Under the pieces are notes generated by a model, which saw only the letters and a program-made list of their open reading frames with translations, did no database searches and had not been told where the DNA came from. From Lolium rigidum (Eukaryota > Streptophyta > Magnoliopsida > Poales > Poaceae), in the NCBI RefSeq assembly GCF_022539505.1, contig NC_061514.1, positions 252,576,124-252,640,123 on the forward strand: a stretch of 64,000 nucleotides of DNA, in the 5' to 3' direction. The position numbers and the translations under genes are program-made. Below, piece after piece: positions 23,728-36,409 of the stretch (the stretch's first letter is position 1; each line of letters begins with the position of its first letter).

Positions 23728-25326
23728 TGATGGCGTGTATTTCACACGTTCGTTGGGCAACCCCAAGAGGAAGGTATGATGAGCACAGCAGCAAGTTTTC
23801 CCTCAGAAAGAAACCAAGGTTTATCGAACCAGGAGGAGCCAAGAAGCACGTTGAAGGTTGATGGCGGCGGGATGTAGTGCGGCGCAACACCAGAGATTCC
23901 GGCGCCAACGTGGAACCTGCACAACACAACCAAGCTACTTTGCCCCAACGAAACAGTGAGGTTGTCAATCTCACCGGCTTGCTGTAACAAAGGATTAACC
24001 GTATTGTGTGGAAGATGATTGTTTGCAGAGAAAACAGTAGAAACAAGTATTGCAGTAGATTGTATTTCGGTAAAGAGAATTGGACCGGGGTCCACGGTTC
24101 ACTAGAGGTGTCTCTCCCATAAGACGAACGAGCATGTTGGGTGAACAAATTACGGTTGGGCAATTGACAAATAAAGAGAGCATGACCATGCACATACATA
24201 TCATGATGAGTATAGTGAGATTTAATTGGGCATTACGACAAAGTACATAGACCGCCATCCAAGCGCATCTATGCCTAAAAAGTCCACCTTCGAGGTTATC
24301 ATCCGAACCCCCTCCGGTATTAAGTTGCAAAGCAACGAGACAATTGCATTAAGTATGGTGCGTAATGTAATCAACAACTACATCCTTAGACATAGCATCA
24401 ATGTTTTATCCCTAGTGGCAACGACACAACACAACCTTAGAACTTTACGTCACTCGTCCCGGTGTCAATGCAGGCATGAACCCACTATCGAGCATAAGTC
24501 CTCCCTCTTGGAGTCAAAAGCATCTACTTGGCCAGAGCATCTACTAATAACGGAGAGCATGCAAGATCATAAACAACACATAAGCATAGCTTTGATAATC
24601 AACATAACAAGTATTCTCTATTCATCGGATCCCAACAAACGCAACATATAGAATTACATATAGATGATCTTGATCATGATAGGCAGCTCACAAGATCCGA
24701 CAATGATAGCACAATGGGGAGAAGACAACCATCTAGCTACTGCTATGGACCCATAGTCCAGGGGTAGACTACTCACTCATCACTCCGGAGGCGACCATGG
24801 CGGTGTAGAGTCCTCCGGGAGATGAATCCCCTCTCCGGCGGGGTGCCGGGAGGCGATCTCCGAGGATCCCCCGAGATGGGATCGGCGGCGACGGCGTCTC
24901 GGTAATGTTTTCCGTATCGTGGCTCTCGGTGCTGGGGGTTTCGTCACGGAGGCTATTTGTAGGCGGAAGGGCAGGTCAAGAGGCGGCACGGGGGCCCACA
25001 CCACGGGCCGGCGCGGCCAAGGGGGCCGCGCCGCCCTAGGGTTTGGCGCCCCGTGGCCCCTCTTCGTCTCTCCTTCGGACTTCCGGAAGCTTCGTGAGAA
25101 AATAGGCCTCTGGGCTTTTATTTCGTCCAATTCCGAGAATATTTCTTTACTAGGATTTCTGAAACCAAAAACAGCGAGAACAACAGCAACGGCACTTCGG
25201 CATCTTGTTAATAGGTTAGTTCCGGAAAATGCACGAATATGACATAAAGTGTGCATAAAACATGTAGATAACATCAATAATGTGGCATGGAACACAAGAA
25301 ATTATCGATACGTTGGAGACGTATCA
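23728..25326 (-). mobile_element. 3' LTR of E3
   Basis: 1599 bp, TG...CA ends (minus-strand start at 25326). It differs from the 5' LTR by roughly 20-30 changes by eye. Many are C/T or G/A at CG or CNG sites, as expected from methylcytosine decay. Confidence 0.92.
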
Positions 25327-26472
25327 GCATCCCCAAGCTTAGTTCTGCTCGTCCCGAGCGAGGTAAAACGATAACAAAGATAATTTACGGAGTGACATGC
25401 CATCATAAACTTGATCATACTATTTGTAAAACATATGTAGAGAATGCAGCGATCAAAACAATGGTGATGACATGAGTAAACAAGTGAATCATATAGCAAA
25501 GACTTTTCATGAATAGCACTTCAAGACAAGCATCAATAAGTCTTGCATAAGAGTTAACTCATAAAGCAATAATTCAAAGTAAAGGTATTGAAGCAACACA
25601 AAAGAAGATTAAGTTTCAGCGGTTGCTTTCAACTTGTAACATATATATCTCATGGATATTGTCAACATAGAGTAACATAATAAGTGCAATAAGCAAGTAT
25701 GTAAGAATCAATGCACAGTTCACACAAGTGTTTGCTTCTTGAGGTGGAGAGAAATAGGTGAACTGACTCAACATTGAAAGTAAAAGAATGGTCCTCATAG
25801 AGGAAAAGCATCGATTGCTATATTTGTGCTAGAGCTTTGATTTTGAAAACATGAAACAATTTTGTCAACGGTAGTAATAAAGCATATGCATCATGTAAAT
25901 TATATCTTATAAGTTGCAAGCCTCATGCATAGTGTACTAATAGTGCTCGCACCTTGTCCTAATTAGCTTGGACTACCTGGATTATCACCGCAATACATAT
26001 GCTTTAACCAAGTATCACAAAGGGGTACCTCTATGCCGCCTTGTACAAAGGTCTAAGGAGAAAGCTCGCATTTGGATTTCTCGCTTTTGATTATTCTCAA
26101 CTTAGACATCCATACCGGGACAACATAGACAACGAGATAATGGACTCCTCTTTTAATGCTTTAAGCATTCAACAACAATTAATTCTTTTCTCATTAGAGA
26201 TTTGAGGATGTTTGTCCAAAACTGAAACTTCCACCATGGAACATGGCTTTAGTTAGCGGCCCAATGTTCTTCTCTCACAATATGCATGCTCAAACCATTC
26301 AACTCAGTGTAGATCGCCCTTACTTCGGACAAGACGAACATGCATAGCAACTCACATGAAATTCAACAATGAGTTGATGGCGTTCCCCGATAAACATGGT
26401 TATCGCACAACAAGCAACTTAATAAGAGATAAAGTGCATAATTACATATTCAATACCACAATAGTTTTTAAG

Positions 26473-26688
26473 CTATTTGTCCCATGAGCTATATATTGCA
26501 AAGGTGAATGATGGAATTTTAAAGGTAGCACTCAAGCAATTTACTTTGGAATGGCTGGAAAATACCATGTAGTAGGTAGGTATGGTGGACACAAATGGCA
26601 TAGTGGTTGGCTCAAGTATTTTGGATGCATGAGAAGTATTCCCTCTCGATACAAGGTTTAGGCTAGCAAGGTTATTTGAGGCAAACAC
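26473..26688 (-). other. Short ORF in E3 3' region with counterparts in E1 and E2
   Basis: A 71-codon frame containing SRGNTSHASKILEPTTMPF and PTYYMVF. The same frame is present in E2 (34157-34378, 73 codons), and its C-terminal part in E1 (20833-21015). It lies about 1.2 kb downstream of protease. No known domain. It may only reflect shared DNA ancestry. Confidence 0.3.
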
Positions 26689-27932
26689 AAGGATGAACTA
26701 GTACAGCAAAACTCACATAAAAGACATATTGAAAGCATTATAATACTCTATACCGTCTTCCTTGTTGTTCAAACTCAAAACTAGAAATTATCTAGACCTT
26801 AGAGAAACCAAATATGCAAACCAAATTTTAGCATGCTCTATGTATTTCTTCATTAATGGGTGCAAAGCATATGATGCAAGAGCTTAAACATGAGCACAAC
26901 AATTGCCAAGTATCACATTACCCAAAACATTTATAGCAATTACTACATGTATCATTTTCCAATTCCAACCATATAACAATTTAACGAAGGAGAAACTTCG
27001 CCATGAATACTATGAGTAGAAACCAAGGACATATTTGTCCATAAGCTACAGCGGAGTGTGTATCTCTCCCATAAAGTGAATGCTAGGATCCATTTTATTC
27101 AAACAAAACAAAAATAAAAACAAAACGACGCTCCAAGAAAAAGCACATAAGATGTAGCCGAATAAAAATGTAGTTTCAGGGGAGGAACCTGATAATTTGT
27201 TGATGAAGAAGGGGATGCCTTGGGCATCCCCAAGCTTAGACGCTTGAGTCTTCTTGATATATGCAGGGGTGAACCGCCGGGTGCATCCCCAAGCTTAGAG
27301 CTTTTCACTCTCCTTGATCATGTTGCATCATACTCCTCTCTTGATCCTTGAAAACTTCCTCCACACCAAACTCGAAACAACTCATTAGAGGGTTAGTGCA
27401 CAATATAAATTGACATATTCAGAGGTGACACACTCATTCTTAACACTTCTGGACATTGCATAATGCTACTGGACATTAGTAGATCAAAGAAATTCATCCA
27501 ACATAGCGAAAGAGGCAATGCGAAATAAAAGGCAGAATCTGTCAAAACAGAACAGTTCGTATTGACGAATTTTAAAATGGCACCAGACTTGCTCAAATGA
27601 AAATGCTCAAATTGAATGAAAGTTGCGTACATATCTGAGGATCATGCTCGTAAATTGGCATAATTTTCTGAGCTTCCTGCAGGGCAGTGGGCTCAGATTC
27701 GTGACAGCAAAGAAATCTGGAACTGCGCAGTAATCCAAATCTAGTACTTACTTTTCTATCAACGGCTTAACTTGGCACAACAAAACTCAAAACTAAGATA
27801 AGGAGAGGTTGCTACAGTAGTAAACAACTTCCAAGACACAAAATAAAAACAAAGTACTGTAGGTAAAAACATGGGTTGTCTCCCATAAGCGCTTTTCTTT
27901 AACGCCTTTCAGCTAGGCGCAGAAAGTGTGTA

Positions 27933-30051
27933 TCAAGTAACATCGAGAGATGAAGCATCAACATCATAATTTGTTCTAATGATAGAATCATAAGGTACCT
28001 TCATTCTCTTTCTAGGGAAGTGTTCCATACCTTTCTTGAGAGGAAATTGATATTTTATATTACCTTCCCTCATATCAATAATAGCACCAACGAGTTCGAA
28101 GAAAAGGTCTTCCCAATATAATTGGACAAGATGCATTGCATTCAATATCCAAGACAACAAAATCAACGGGAACAAGATTATTGTTAACGGTAATGTGAAC
28201 ATTATCAACTTTACCCAAAGGTTTCTTTGTAGAATGATCAGCAAGATTAACATCCAAATAACAATTTTTCAGCGGTGGCAAGTCAAGCATATTATAAATT
28301 TTCTTCGGCATAACGGAAATACTTGCACCAAGATCACATAAAGCATTACAATCAAAATCTTTAACATTCATCTTAATGATGGGCTCCCAACCATCTTCTA
28401 GCTTTTTAGGAATAGAGGCTTCGCGTTCTAGTTTCTCTTCTCTAGCTTTTATGAGAGCATTTGTAATATGATGCGTGAAAGCCAAATTTATAGCACTAGC
28501 ATTAGGACTTTTAGCAAGTTTTTGCAAGAACTTTATAACTTCAGAGATGTGGCAATCATCAAAATTCAAACCATTATAATTTAAAGCAATGGGATCATCA
28601 TCCCCAATGTTGGAAAAAATTTCAGCAGCTTTATCGCAGGCAGTTTCAGCAGTTTTAGCAGTTTCGAGCGGTTTTCGCGCTTTGCATTAGAAGTGGAAAC
28701 ATTGCTAACACCAATTCTTTTATTAGTATGAGTAGGAGGTGCAGCAACATGTGTAGCATTAGCATTACTAGTGGTGGTAATAGTCCAAACTTTAGCTATA
28801 TTCTTCTCTTTAGCTAGTTTTTCATTTTCTTCTCTATCCCACCTAGCACGCGAGTTCAGCCATTAATCTTATATTCTCATTAATTCTAACTTGGATGGCA
28901 TTTGCTGTAGTAACAATTTTATTATGATAATTCTCATTAGGCAAAACTTTTGATTTCAAAAGATCAACATCGACGAGCAAGACTATCGACTTTAGAAGCA
29001 AGTATATCAATTTTACCAAGCTTTTCTTCAACAGATCTGTTAAAAGCGGTTTGTGTACTAATAAATTCTTTAAGCATGGCTTCAAGTCCAGGGGGTGAAT
29101 TCCTATTATTGTTGTAAGAATTCCCATAAGAATTAGCATAACCGTTACCATTATTATAAGGATATGGCCTATAGTTATTACTAGAATAGTTCCGGTAAGC
29201 ATTGTTGTTGAAATTATCATTTTTAATGAAGTTTACATCAACATGTTCTTCTTGTGCAACCAATGAAGCTAACGGAACATTATTAGGATCAATATTAGTC
29301 CTATCATTCACAAGCATAGACATAATAGCATCAACCTTATCACTCAAGGAGGAGGATTCTTCGACAGAATTTACCTTCTTACCTTGTGGAGCTCTTTCCG
29401 TGTGCCATTCGGAGTAATTTATCATCATATCATCAAGAAGTTTTGTAGCCGCCCCCAATGTGATGGACATAAAGGTACCTCCAGCAGCTGAATCCAATAA
29501 ATTCCGCGAAGAAAAATTTAGTCCTGCATAGAAGGTTTGGATGATCATCCAAGTAGTCGGTCCATGGGTTGGGCAATTTTTAACCGAGAGATTTCATTCT
29601 TTCCCAAGCTTGAGCAACATGTTCAGTATCTAATTGTTTAAAATTCATTATGCTACTCCTCAAAGATATAATTTTAGCGGGGGATAATATCTACCAATAA
29701 AAGCATCCTTGCATTTAGTCCATGAATCAATACTATTCTTAGGCGAGAGATAGCAACCAATCTTTAGCTCTTCCTCTTAATGAGAAAGGAAACAATTTTA
29801 GTTTAATAATATCACCATCTACATCTTTATATTTTTGCATTTCGCATAGTTCAACAAAATTATTGAGATGGGCAGCGAGCATCATCGGAACTAATTCCGG
29901 AAAATTGATGGTTCATGACAAGATTCGATAAAAGCAGGTTTAATTTCAAAGAATTCTGCTGTAGTAGCAGGTGGAGCAATAGGTGTGCATAAGAAATCAT
30001 TATTATTTGTGGTTGTGAAGTCACACAACTTAGTATTTTCAGCGTTGGCCA
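27933..30051 (-). pseudogene. gag-protease of E3, several frameshifts
   Basis: The start is the ATG at 30051 (MANAENTKLCDF). Gag segments follow in changing frames: YKDVDGDIIKLKLFPFSLRG, RYYPPAKIISLRSS-type, then MIIQTFYAGLNFSSRNLLDS and HTERAPQGKKVNSVEE in the frame 29548-28964. After an Asn/Tyr/Gly-rich low-complexity arm and a coiled-coil-like stretch, the frame 28569-28075 holds a retropepsin core with CDLGASISVMPKKIYNML and CPIILGRPFLRT. The end is DASSLDVT near 27933. Catalytic D-L-G is kept. The order matches E5. At least four frame changes make it non-coding today. Confidence 0.85.
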
Positions 30052-30278
30052 TTTTAGCAACAGTAAATAAAGCAAACTAGATAAAGTAAATGCAAGTAAA
30101 CTAATTTTTTTGTGTTTTCGATATAGCAAACAAGATAGCAAATAAAGTAAAACTAGCAACTAATTTTTTTGTGTTTTGATATAAGTGCAGCAAACAAAGT
30201 AGTAAATAAAATAAAGCAAGACAAAAACAAAGTAAAGAGATTGAGAAGTGGAGACTCCCCTTGCAGCGTGTCTTGATC

Positions 30279-30296
30279 TCCCCGGCAACGGCGCCG
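30279..30296 (-). other. Primer-binding site of E3
   Basis: The minus strand reads CGGCGCCGTTGCCGGGGA, eleven bases inside the 5' LTR end (spacer AGCATATTTTC). E4 and E5 have TGGCGCCGTTGCCGGGGA, so E3 has one change at the first base. It is complementary to a tRNA 3' end; I do not assign the tRNA. Confidence 0.75.
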
Positions 30297-30307
30297 GAAA
30301 ATATGCT

Positions 30308-31906
30308 TGATGGCGTGTATTTCACACGTTCGTTGGGCAACCCCAAGAGGAAGGTATGATGAGCACAGCAGCAAGTTTTCCCTCAGAAAGAAACCAAGGT
30401 TTATCGAACCGGGAGGAGCCAAGAAGCACGTTGAAGGTTGATGGCGGCGGGATGTAGTGCGGCGCAACACCGGAGATTCCGGCGCCAACGTGGAACCTGC
30501 ACAACACAACCAAGCTACTTTGCCCCAACGAAACGGTGAGGTTGTCAATCTCACCGGCTTGCTGTAACAAAGGATTAACCGTATTGTGTGGAAGATGATT
30601 GTTTGCAGAGAAAACGGTAGAAACAAGTATTGCAGTAGATTGTATTTCGAGTAAAGAGAATTGGACCGGGGTCCACGGTTCACTAGAGGTGTCTCTCCCA
30701 TAAGACGAACAGCATGTTGGGTGAACAAATTACGGTTGGGCAATTGACAAATAAAGAGAGCATGACCATGCACATACATATCATGATGAGTATAGTGAGA
30801 TTTAATTGGGCATTACGACAAAGTACATAGACCGCCATCCAAGCTGCATCTATGCCTAAAAAGTCCACCTTCGAGTTATCATCCGAACCCCCTCCAGTAT
30901 TAAGTTGCAAAGCAACGAGACAATTGCATTAAGTATGGTGCGTAATGTAATCAACAACTACATCCTTAGACATAGCATCAATGTTTTATCCCTAGTGGCA
31001 ACGAGCACAACACAACCTTAGAACTTTACTGTCACTCGTCCCGGTGTCAATGCGGGCATGAACCCACTATCGAGCATAAGTACTCCCTCTTGGAGTTAAA
31101 AGCATCTACTTGGCCGGAGCATCTACTAATAACGGAGAGCATGCAAGATCATAAACAACACATAAGCATAGCTTTGATAATCAACATAACAAGTATTCTC
31201 TATTCATCGGATCCCAACAAACGCAACATATAGAATTACATATAGATGATCTTGATCATGATAGGCAGCTCACAAGATCCGACAATGATAGCACAATGGG
31301 GAGAAGACAACCATCTAGCTACTGCTATGGACCCATAGTCCAGGGGTAGACTACTCACTCATCACTCCGGAGGCGACCATGGCGGTGTAGAGTCCTCCGG
31401 GAGATGAATCCCCTCTCCGGCAGGGTGCCGGAGGCGATCTCCAGGATCCCCGAAGATGGGATCGGCGGCGACGGCGTCTCAGTAATGTTTTCCGTATCGT
31501 GGCTCTCGGTGCCGGGGGTTTCGTCACGGAGGCTATTTGTAGGCGGAAGGGCAGGTCAAGAGGCGGCACGGGGGCCCACACCACAGGCCGGCGCGGCCAA
31601 GGGGGGCCGCGCCGCCCTAGGGTTTGGCGCCCCGTGGCCCCTCTTCGTCTCTCCTTCGGACTTCGGAAGCTTCGTGAGAAAATAGGCCTCCGGGCTTTTA
31701 TTTCGTCCAATTCCGAGAATATTTCTTTACTAGGATTTACTGAAACCAAAAACAGCAGAAAACGACAAGCGGCACTTCGGCATCTTGTTAATAGGTTAGT
31801 TCCAGAAAATGCACGAATATGACATAAAGTGTGCATAAAACATGTAGATAACATCAATAATGTGGCATGGAACACAAGAAATTATCGATACGTTGGAGAC
31901 GTATCA
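30308..31906 (-). mobile_element. 5' LTR of E3
   Basis: 1599 bp, ending at 30308 next to the leader/primer-binding site. Its pair is at 23728-25326. Confidence 0.92.
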
Positions 31907-31911
31907 ATGAG

Positions 31912-33009
31912 TATTGTGAGATTTAATTGGGCATTACGACAAAGTACATAGACCGCTATCCAGCATGCATCTATGCCTAAAAAGTCCACCTTCAGGTTAT
32001 CATCCGAACCCCTTCCAGTATTAAGTTGCAAGCAACAGACAATTGCATTAAGTATGGTGCGTAATGTAATCAATAACTACATCCTCGGACATAGCATCAA
32101 TGTTTTATCCCTAGTGGCAACAGCACATCCACAACCTTAGAACTTTCTGTCACTCGTCCCGCATTTAATGGAGGCATGAACCCACTATCGAGCATAAGTA
32201 CTCCCTCTTGGAGTTAAGAGTAAAAACTTGGCCAGAGCCGCTACTAATAACGGAGAGCATGCAAGATCATAAACAACACATAGGTAATAGATTGATAATC
32301 AACATAACATAGTATTCTCTATCCATCGGATCCCGACAAACACAACATATAGCATTACAGATAGATGATCTTGATCATGTTAGGCAGCTCACAAGATCCG
32401 ACAATGAAGCACATGAGGAGAAGACGACCATCTAGCTACTGCTATGGACCCATAGTCCGGGGGGTGAACTACTCACTCATCACTCCGGAGGCGACCATGG
32501 CGGTGAAGAGTCCTCCGGGAGATGATTCCCCTCTCCGGCAGGGTGCCGGAGAGCGATCTCCCGAATCCCCCGAGATGAGATTGGCGGCGGCGGCGTCTCC
32601 GGAAGGTTTTCCGTATCGTGGCTCTCGGTGCGGGGGTTTCGCGACGAAGACTATATGTAGGCGGAAGGGCAACGCGGGGGCCACACGAGGGCCCCACACA
32701 CCAGGGCCGCGCCGCCCCTGTTGTGGCGGCGCCTCGTGGCCCCACTTCCTTTCCCCCTCGGTCTTACGGAAGCTTCGTGGCAAAATAGGACCACGGGCGT
32801 TGATTTCGTCCAATTCGAGAATATTTCCTTACTAGGATTTCTGAAACCAAAAACAGCGAGAAAACAGACAACTGGCTCTTCGGCATCTCGTTAATAGGTT
32901 AGTGCCGGAAAATGCATAAATATGACATAAAGTATGCATAAAACATGTAGATATCATCAATAATGTGGCATGGAACATAAGAAATTATCGATACGTCGGA
33001 GACGTATCA
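31912..33009 (-). mobile_element. 3' LTR of E2, right part
   Basis: It continues the LTR interrupted at 23727 (TATTGTGAGATTTAATTGGG...) and ends GACGTATCA at 33009, followed by the conserved internal end GCATCCCCAAGC. Together with 23252-23727 it forms a 1574-bp LTR. Confidence 0.9.
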
Positions 33010-34709
33010 GCATCCCCAAGCTTAGTTCTGCTCGTCCCGAGCGAGTGAACGATAACAAAGATAATTTCTAGAGTGACATGCCATCATAACCTTGATCATA
33101 CTATTGTAAGCATATGTAATGAATGCAGCGATCAAAACAACGATAATGACATGAGTAAACAAATGAATCATAAAGCAAAGACTTTTCATGAATAGTACTT
33201 CAAGACAAGCATCAATAAGTCTTGCATAAGAGTTAACTCATAAAGCAATAAATCAAAGTAAAGGTATTGAAGCAACACAAAGGAAGATTAAGTTTCAGCG
33301 GTTGCTTTCAACTTATAACATGTATATCTCATGGATATTGTCAATGTAAAGTAATATAACAAGTGCAATATGCAAGTATGTAAGAATCAATGCACAGTTC
33401 ACACAAGTGTTTGCTTCTTGAGGTGGAGAGAAATAGGTGAACTGACTCAACATAAAAGTAAAAGAAAGGCCCTTCGCAGAGGAAGCATTGATTGCTATAT
33501 TTGTGCTAGAGCTTTGGTTTTGAAAACAAGAAACAATTTTGTCAACGGTAGTAATAAAGCATATGTATCATGTAAATTATATCTTACAAGTTGCAAGCCT
33601 CATGCATAGTATACTAATAGTGCCCGCACCTTGTCCTAATTAGCTCGGATTACCGGGATTATCGCAATACACATGTTTTAACCAAGTGTTACAAAGGGGT
33701 ACCTCTATGCCGCCTGTACAAAGGTCTAAGGAGAAAGCTCGCATTGGATTTCTCGCTTTTGATTATTCTCAACTTAGACATCCATACCGGGACAACATAG
33801 ACAACGAGATAATGGACTCCTCTTTAATGCATAAGCATGTAGCAACAATTAATGTTCTCATATGAGATTGAGGATATATGTCCAAAACTGAAACTTCCAC
33901 CATGGATCATGGCTTTAGTTAGCGGCCCAATGTTCTTCTCTAACAATATGCATGCTCTAACCAATAAATGACTGGTAAATCTCCCTTACTTCAGACAAGA
34001 CGGACATGCATAGCAACTCACATGATATTCAACAAAGAGTAGTTGATGGCGTCCCCGAGGAACATGGTTATCGCACAACAAGCAACTTAATAAGAGATAA
34101 AGTGCATAAGTACATATTCAATACCACAATAGTTTTTAAGCTATTTGTCCCATGAGCTATATATTGCAAAGGTAAAGAATGGAAATTTTAAAGGTAGCAC
34201 TCAAGCAATTTACTTTGGAATGGCGGAGAAATACCATGTAGTAGGTAGGTATGGTGGACACAAATGGCATAGTGGTTGGCTCAAGGATTTTGGATGCATG
34301 AGAAGTATTCCCTCTCGATACAAGGTTTAGGCTAGCAAGGTTATTTGAAACAAAAACAAGGATGAACCGGTGCAGCAAAACTCACATAAAAGACATATTG
34401 TAAACATTATAAGACTCTACACCGTCTTCCTTGTTGTTCAAAACTCAATACTAGAAATTATCTAGACTTTTAGAGAGACCAAATATGCAAACCAAAATTT
34501 AGCAAGCTCTTTGTATTTCTTCATTAATGGGTGAAAAGTATATGATGCAAGAGCTTAAACATGAGCACAACAATTTCCAAGTATCAAATTATTCAAGACA
34601 TTTTAGAATTACTACATGTAGCATTTCCCGATTCCAACCATATAACAATTTAACGAAGAAGATTCAACCTTCGCCATGAATACTATGAGTAAAGCCTAAG
34701 GACATATTT
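33010..34709 (-). mobile_element. 3' non-coding internal region of E2, cut by assembly gap
   Basis: Collinear with the E1 and E3 3' regions. The gag-protease part and 5' LTR of E2 should lie to the right but are absent: the sequence enters the N run and resumes in unrelated elements. Confidence 0.85.
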
Positions 34710-34809
34710 NNNNNNNNNNNNNNNNNNNNNNNNNNNNNNNNNNNNNNNNNNNNNNNNNNNNNNNNNNNNNNNNNNNNNNNNNNNNNNNNNNNNNNNNNNN
34801 NNNNNNNNN
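34710..34809. other. Assembly gap (100 N)
   Basis: Exactly 100 N, a conventional placeholder, so the real length is unknown. Confidence 0.98.
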
Positions 34810-35142
34810 GCGGATCCTTGACGTACACGGCAAGACATCGTACTGTAGTTAGGCAACTTGTATTCCGGCTAGGACTCTCCATGTAAACCCTAGATCCGTG
34901 CGCCTTTATAAGCCGGATCGTGGGAGCCCTAGAGGCACAACCACAACTCATTGTAACAACGCGAAAGCGCCCAGATAATTCCGGCACAAGCAGCAGTAGG
35001 CCCCGTCATCGTGCAGGTGTTCCGAAGCTGGGTAAATCGCGTACCACCGTCCCGTGTGCACTCCGCCCTATGGCCCCTACTTCTTCTCCCCCTCGTGAGG
35101 ATCCCTCCTCCGAGGTACCGTCGATTAGGCAACGACAGTATA
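34810..35142 (+). mobile_element. Gypsy-type LTR fragment, 5' end lost in gap
   Basis: The sequence has a TATA-like CTTTATAAG at 34904-34912 and an arrangement (CCCTAGATCCGTGCGCC, AACGCGAAAGCGCCCAG, ending near AGGCAACGACAG) that I associate with a Triticeae gypsy LTR. It stops abruptly where Copia coding sequence begins. Confidence 0.6.
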
Positions 35143-36113
35143 TGCAGCAGCCGCCTGGTTTTGAGGATGATCGGTATCCCTCTCATGTGTGCAAGTTGCA
35201 ACGGGCTCTCTATGGTCTTAATCAGTCGCCTCGCGCCTGGTACGCTCGTTTGAGTGCTCTACTTCTGGATCTTGGTTTCGCCTCCTCCAAAGCTGATACT
35301 TCGCTGTTCATTTTCTCTCAGGACGGTGTTCGCATCTACATGCTCGTGTACGTGGATGATATTGTTATTGCTGGGTCTACCCCTGGAGCGGTTGATCGAC
35401 TGGTTCGTGCTCTTTCCGCTCAGTTTCCCATCAAGGATCTTGGAGTTTTGGATTATTTTCTGGGTTTGGAAGCGTCTTTCCATTCAGGGGGCATGACAGT
35501 GACTCAGCGCAAATATGCACTAAACTTGTTGCACCGTGTGAATACGGAGAATTGCAAAGCCACTTCTACTCCATTATCCGCATTTGATCCTCTGTCTCAG
35601 GTGTCTGGCACTCCTCTTGGTACTGTGGATTCTTTCCGGTACCGAAGTATTGTGGGCGGCTTTCAGTATTTGACTCTCACTCGCACGGATATTTCGTTGC
35701 GGTAAACAAAGTATGTCAGTTTTTGTCTCAGCCCACTCATGTTCATTGGGAAGCAGTGAAACGCATTCTGCCTTATGTCAAAGGGACACTACATACTGGA
35801 TTGTGTTTTCGCAGGTCTAACTATATGGGTAGAGTCGCTACTCAAAGAGTTGGGTGTTTCTCGGCAGCGCACACCCGTTTTATGGTGTGATGATTTAGGG
35901 GCTACATACCTGACTGCCAACCCAGTTTTCTACGCACGGATGAAGCACATTGAGATTGATTTCCATTTTGTGCGAGAGCGTGTTGTAGCTGGAGCTTTAC
36001 AAGTCAGGTTTATCTCTTCTGGTGATCAATTAGCTGATGTATTTACTAAACCAGCTACTCGACAAATGCTAGACCGTTTCAAGACCAATCTGAATCTTGT
36101 TCATAGTAGGGAG
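35143..36113 (+). pseudogene. Ty1/Copia reverse transcriptase-RNase H remnant
   Basis: The frame to 35705 contains QPPGFEDDRYPSHVCKLQRA, LYGLNQSPRAWYARLS, the catalytic YVDD box (MLVYVDDIVIAGS), KDLGVLDYFLGLEA and the TP-L motif. A frameshift or deletion near 35700 follows. The RNase H part resumes ([33 protein letters not shown], then [14 protein letters not shown]) and stops at 36118, just inside the LTR. The first half of pol (integrase, early RT) is missing, and a gap of about 50 codons separates RT from RNase H. Defective. Confidence 0.9.
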
Positions 36114-36409
36114 TGTTAAATTAGGTCTAGTAGGCATATAATCTGTCATGTATATGTACGTGTATATACGCATGTATTTGTATGATCACCCTTATATATA
36201 GAAGAGATGTGCATGCATTGCACCCACGAAAACCCTAAACCCTTTCTTGACTCACCTCCGGAAGACTGAGTTATTAGATTGGATCTTAAAATTGACGAAG
36301 TCACCACATGTGTCTCGTTATCGACAGGAACGTCGCCCTCCCACTGAATGAATATTTCATCTTTATGAGTCATGCAGATGTCAAATCTGGGGTTTGAACT
36401 CTGGTAACA
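36114..36409 (+). mobile_element. 296-bp Copia 3' LTR
   Basis: It begins TGTTAAATTAG directly after the purine-rich TAGTAGGGAG and ends TCTGGTAACA. TGTTA and TAACA are the inverted terminal bases. A TATATATAG occurs near 36194. The short length is normal for grass Copia families. Confidence 0.8.

Larger units (their letters stand above)
23728..31906 (-). mobile_element. Complete gag-protease gypsy-type element E3 (8179 bp)
   Basis: It has two LTRs of equal length (1599 bp), a primer-binding site next to the 5' LTR, a broken gag-protease region and a long 3' non-coding region. ATGAG flanks it on both sides (23723-23727 and 31907-31911), a perfect 5-bp target-site duplication. The interrupted E2 LTR reads through once E3 and one ATGAG are removed. 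There is no trace of RT, RNase H or integrase in the 5 kb internal domain, so it depended on enzymes from another element. Confidence 0.93.

Noticed and set aside
23742..24095. A 117-codon frame (LQQAGEIDNLTVS...HVGAGISGVAPHY) recurring at many places
   Set aside because: It is translated LTR sequence, present in every LTR of the E family in the same position. The apparent conservation is DNA-level copying.
34664..34987. A 107-codon frame across the N run
   Set aside because: It reads through unknown bases and joins unrelated sequence.
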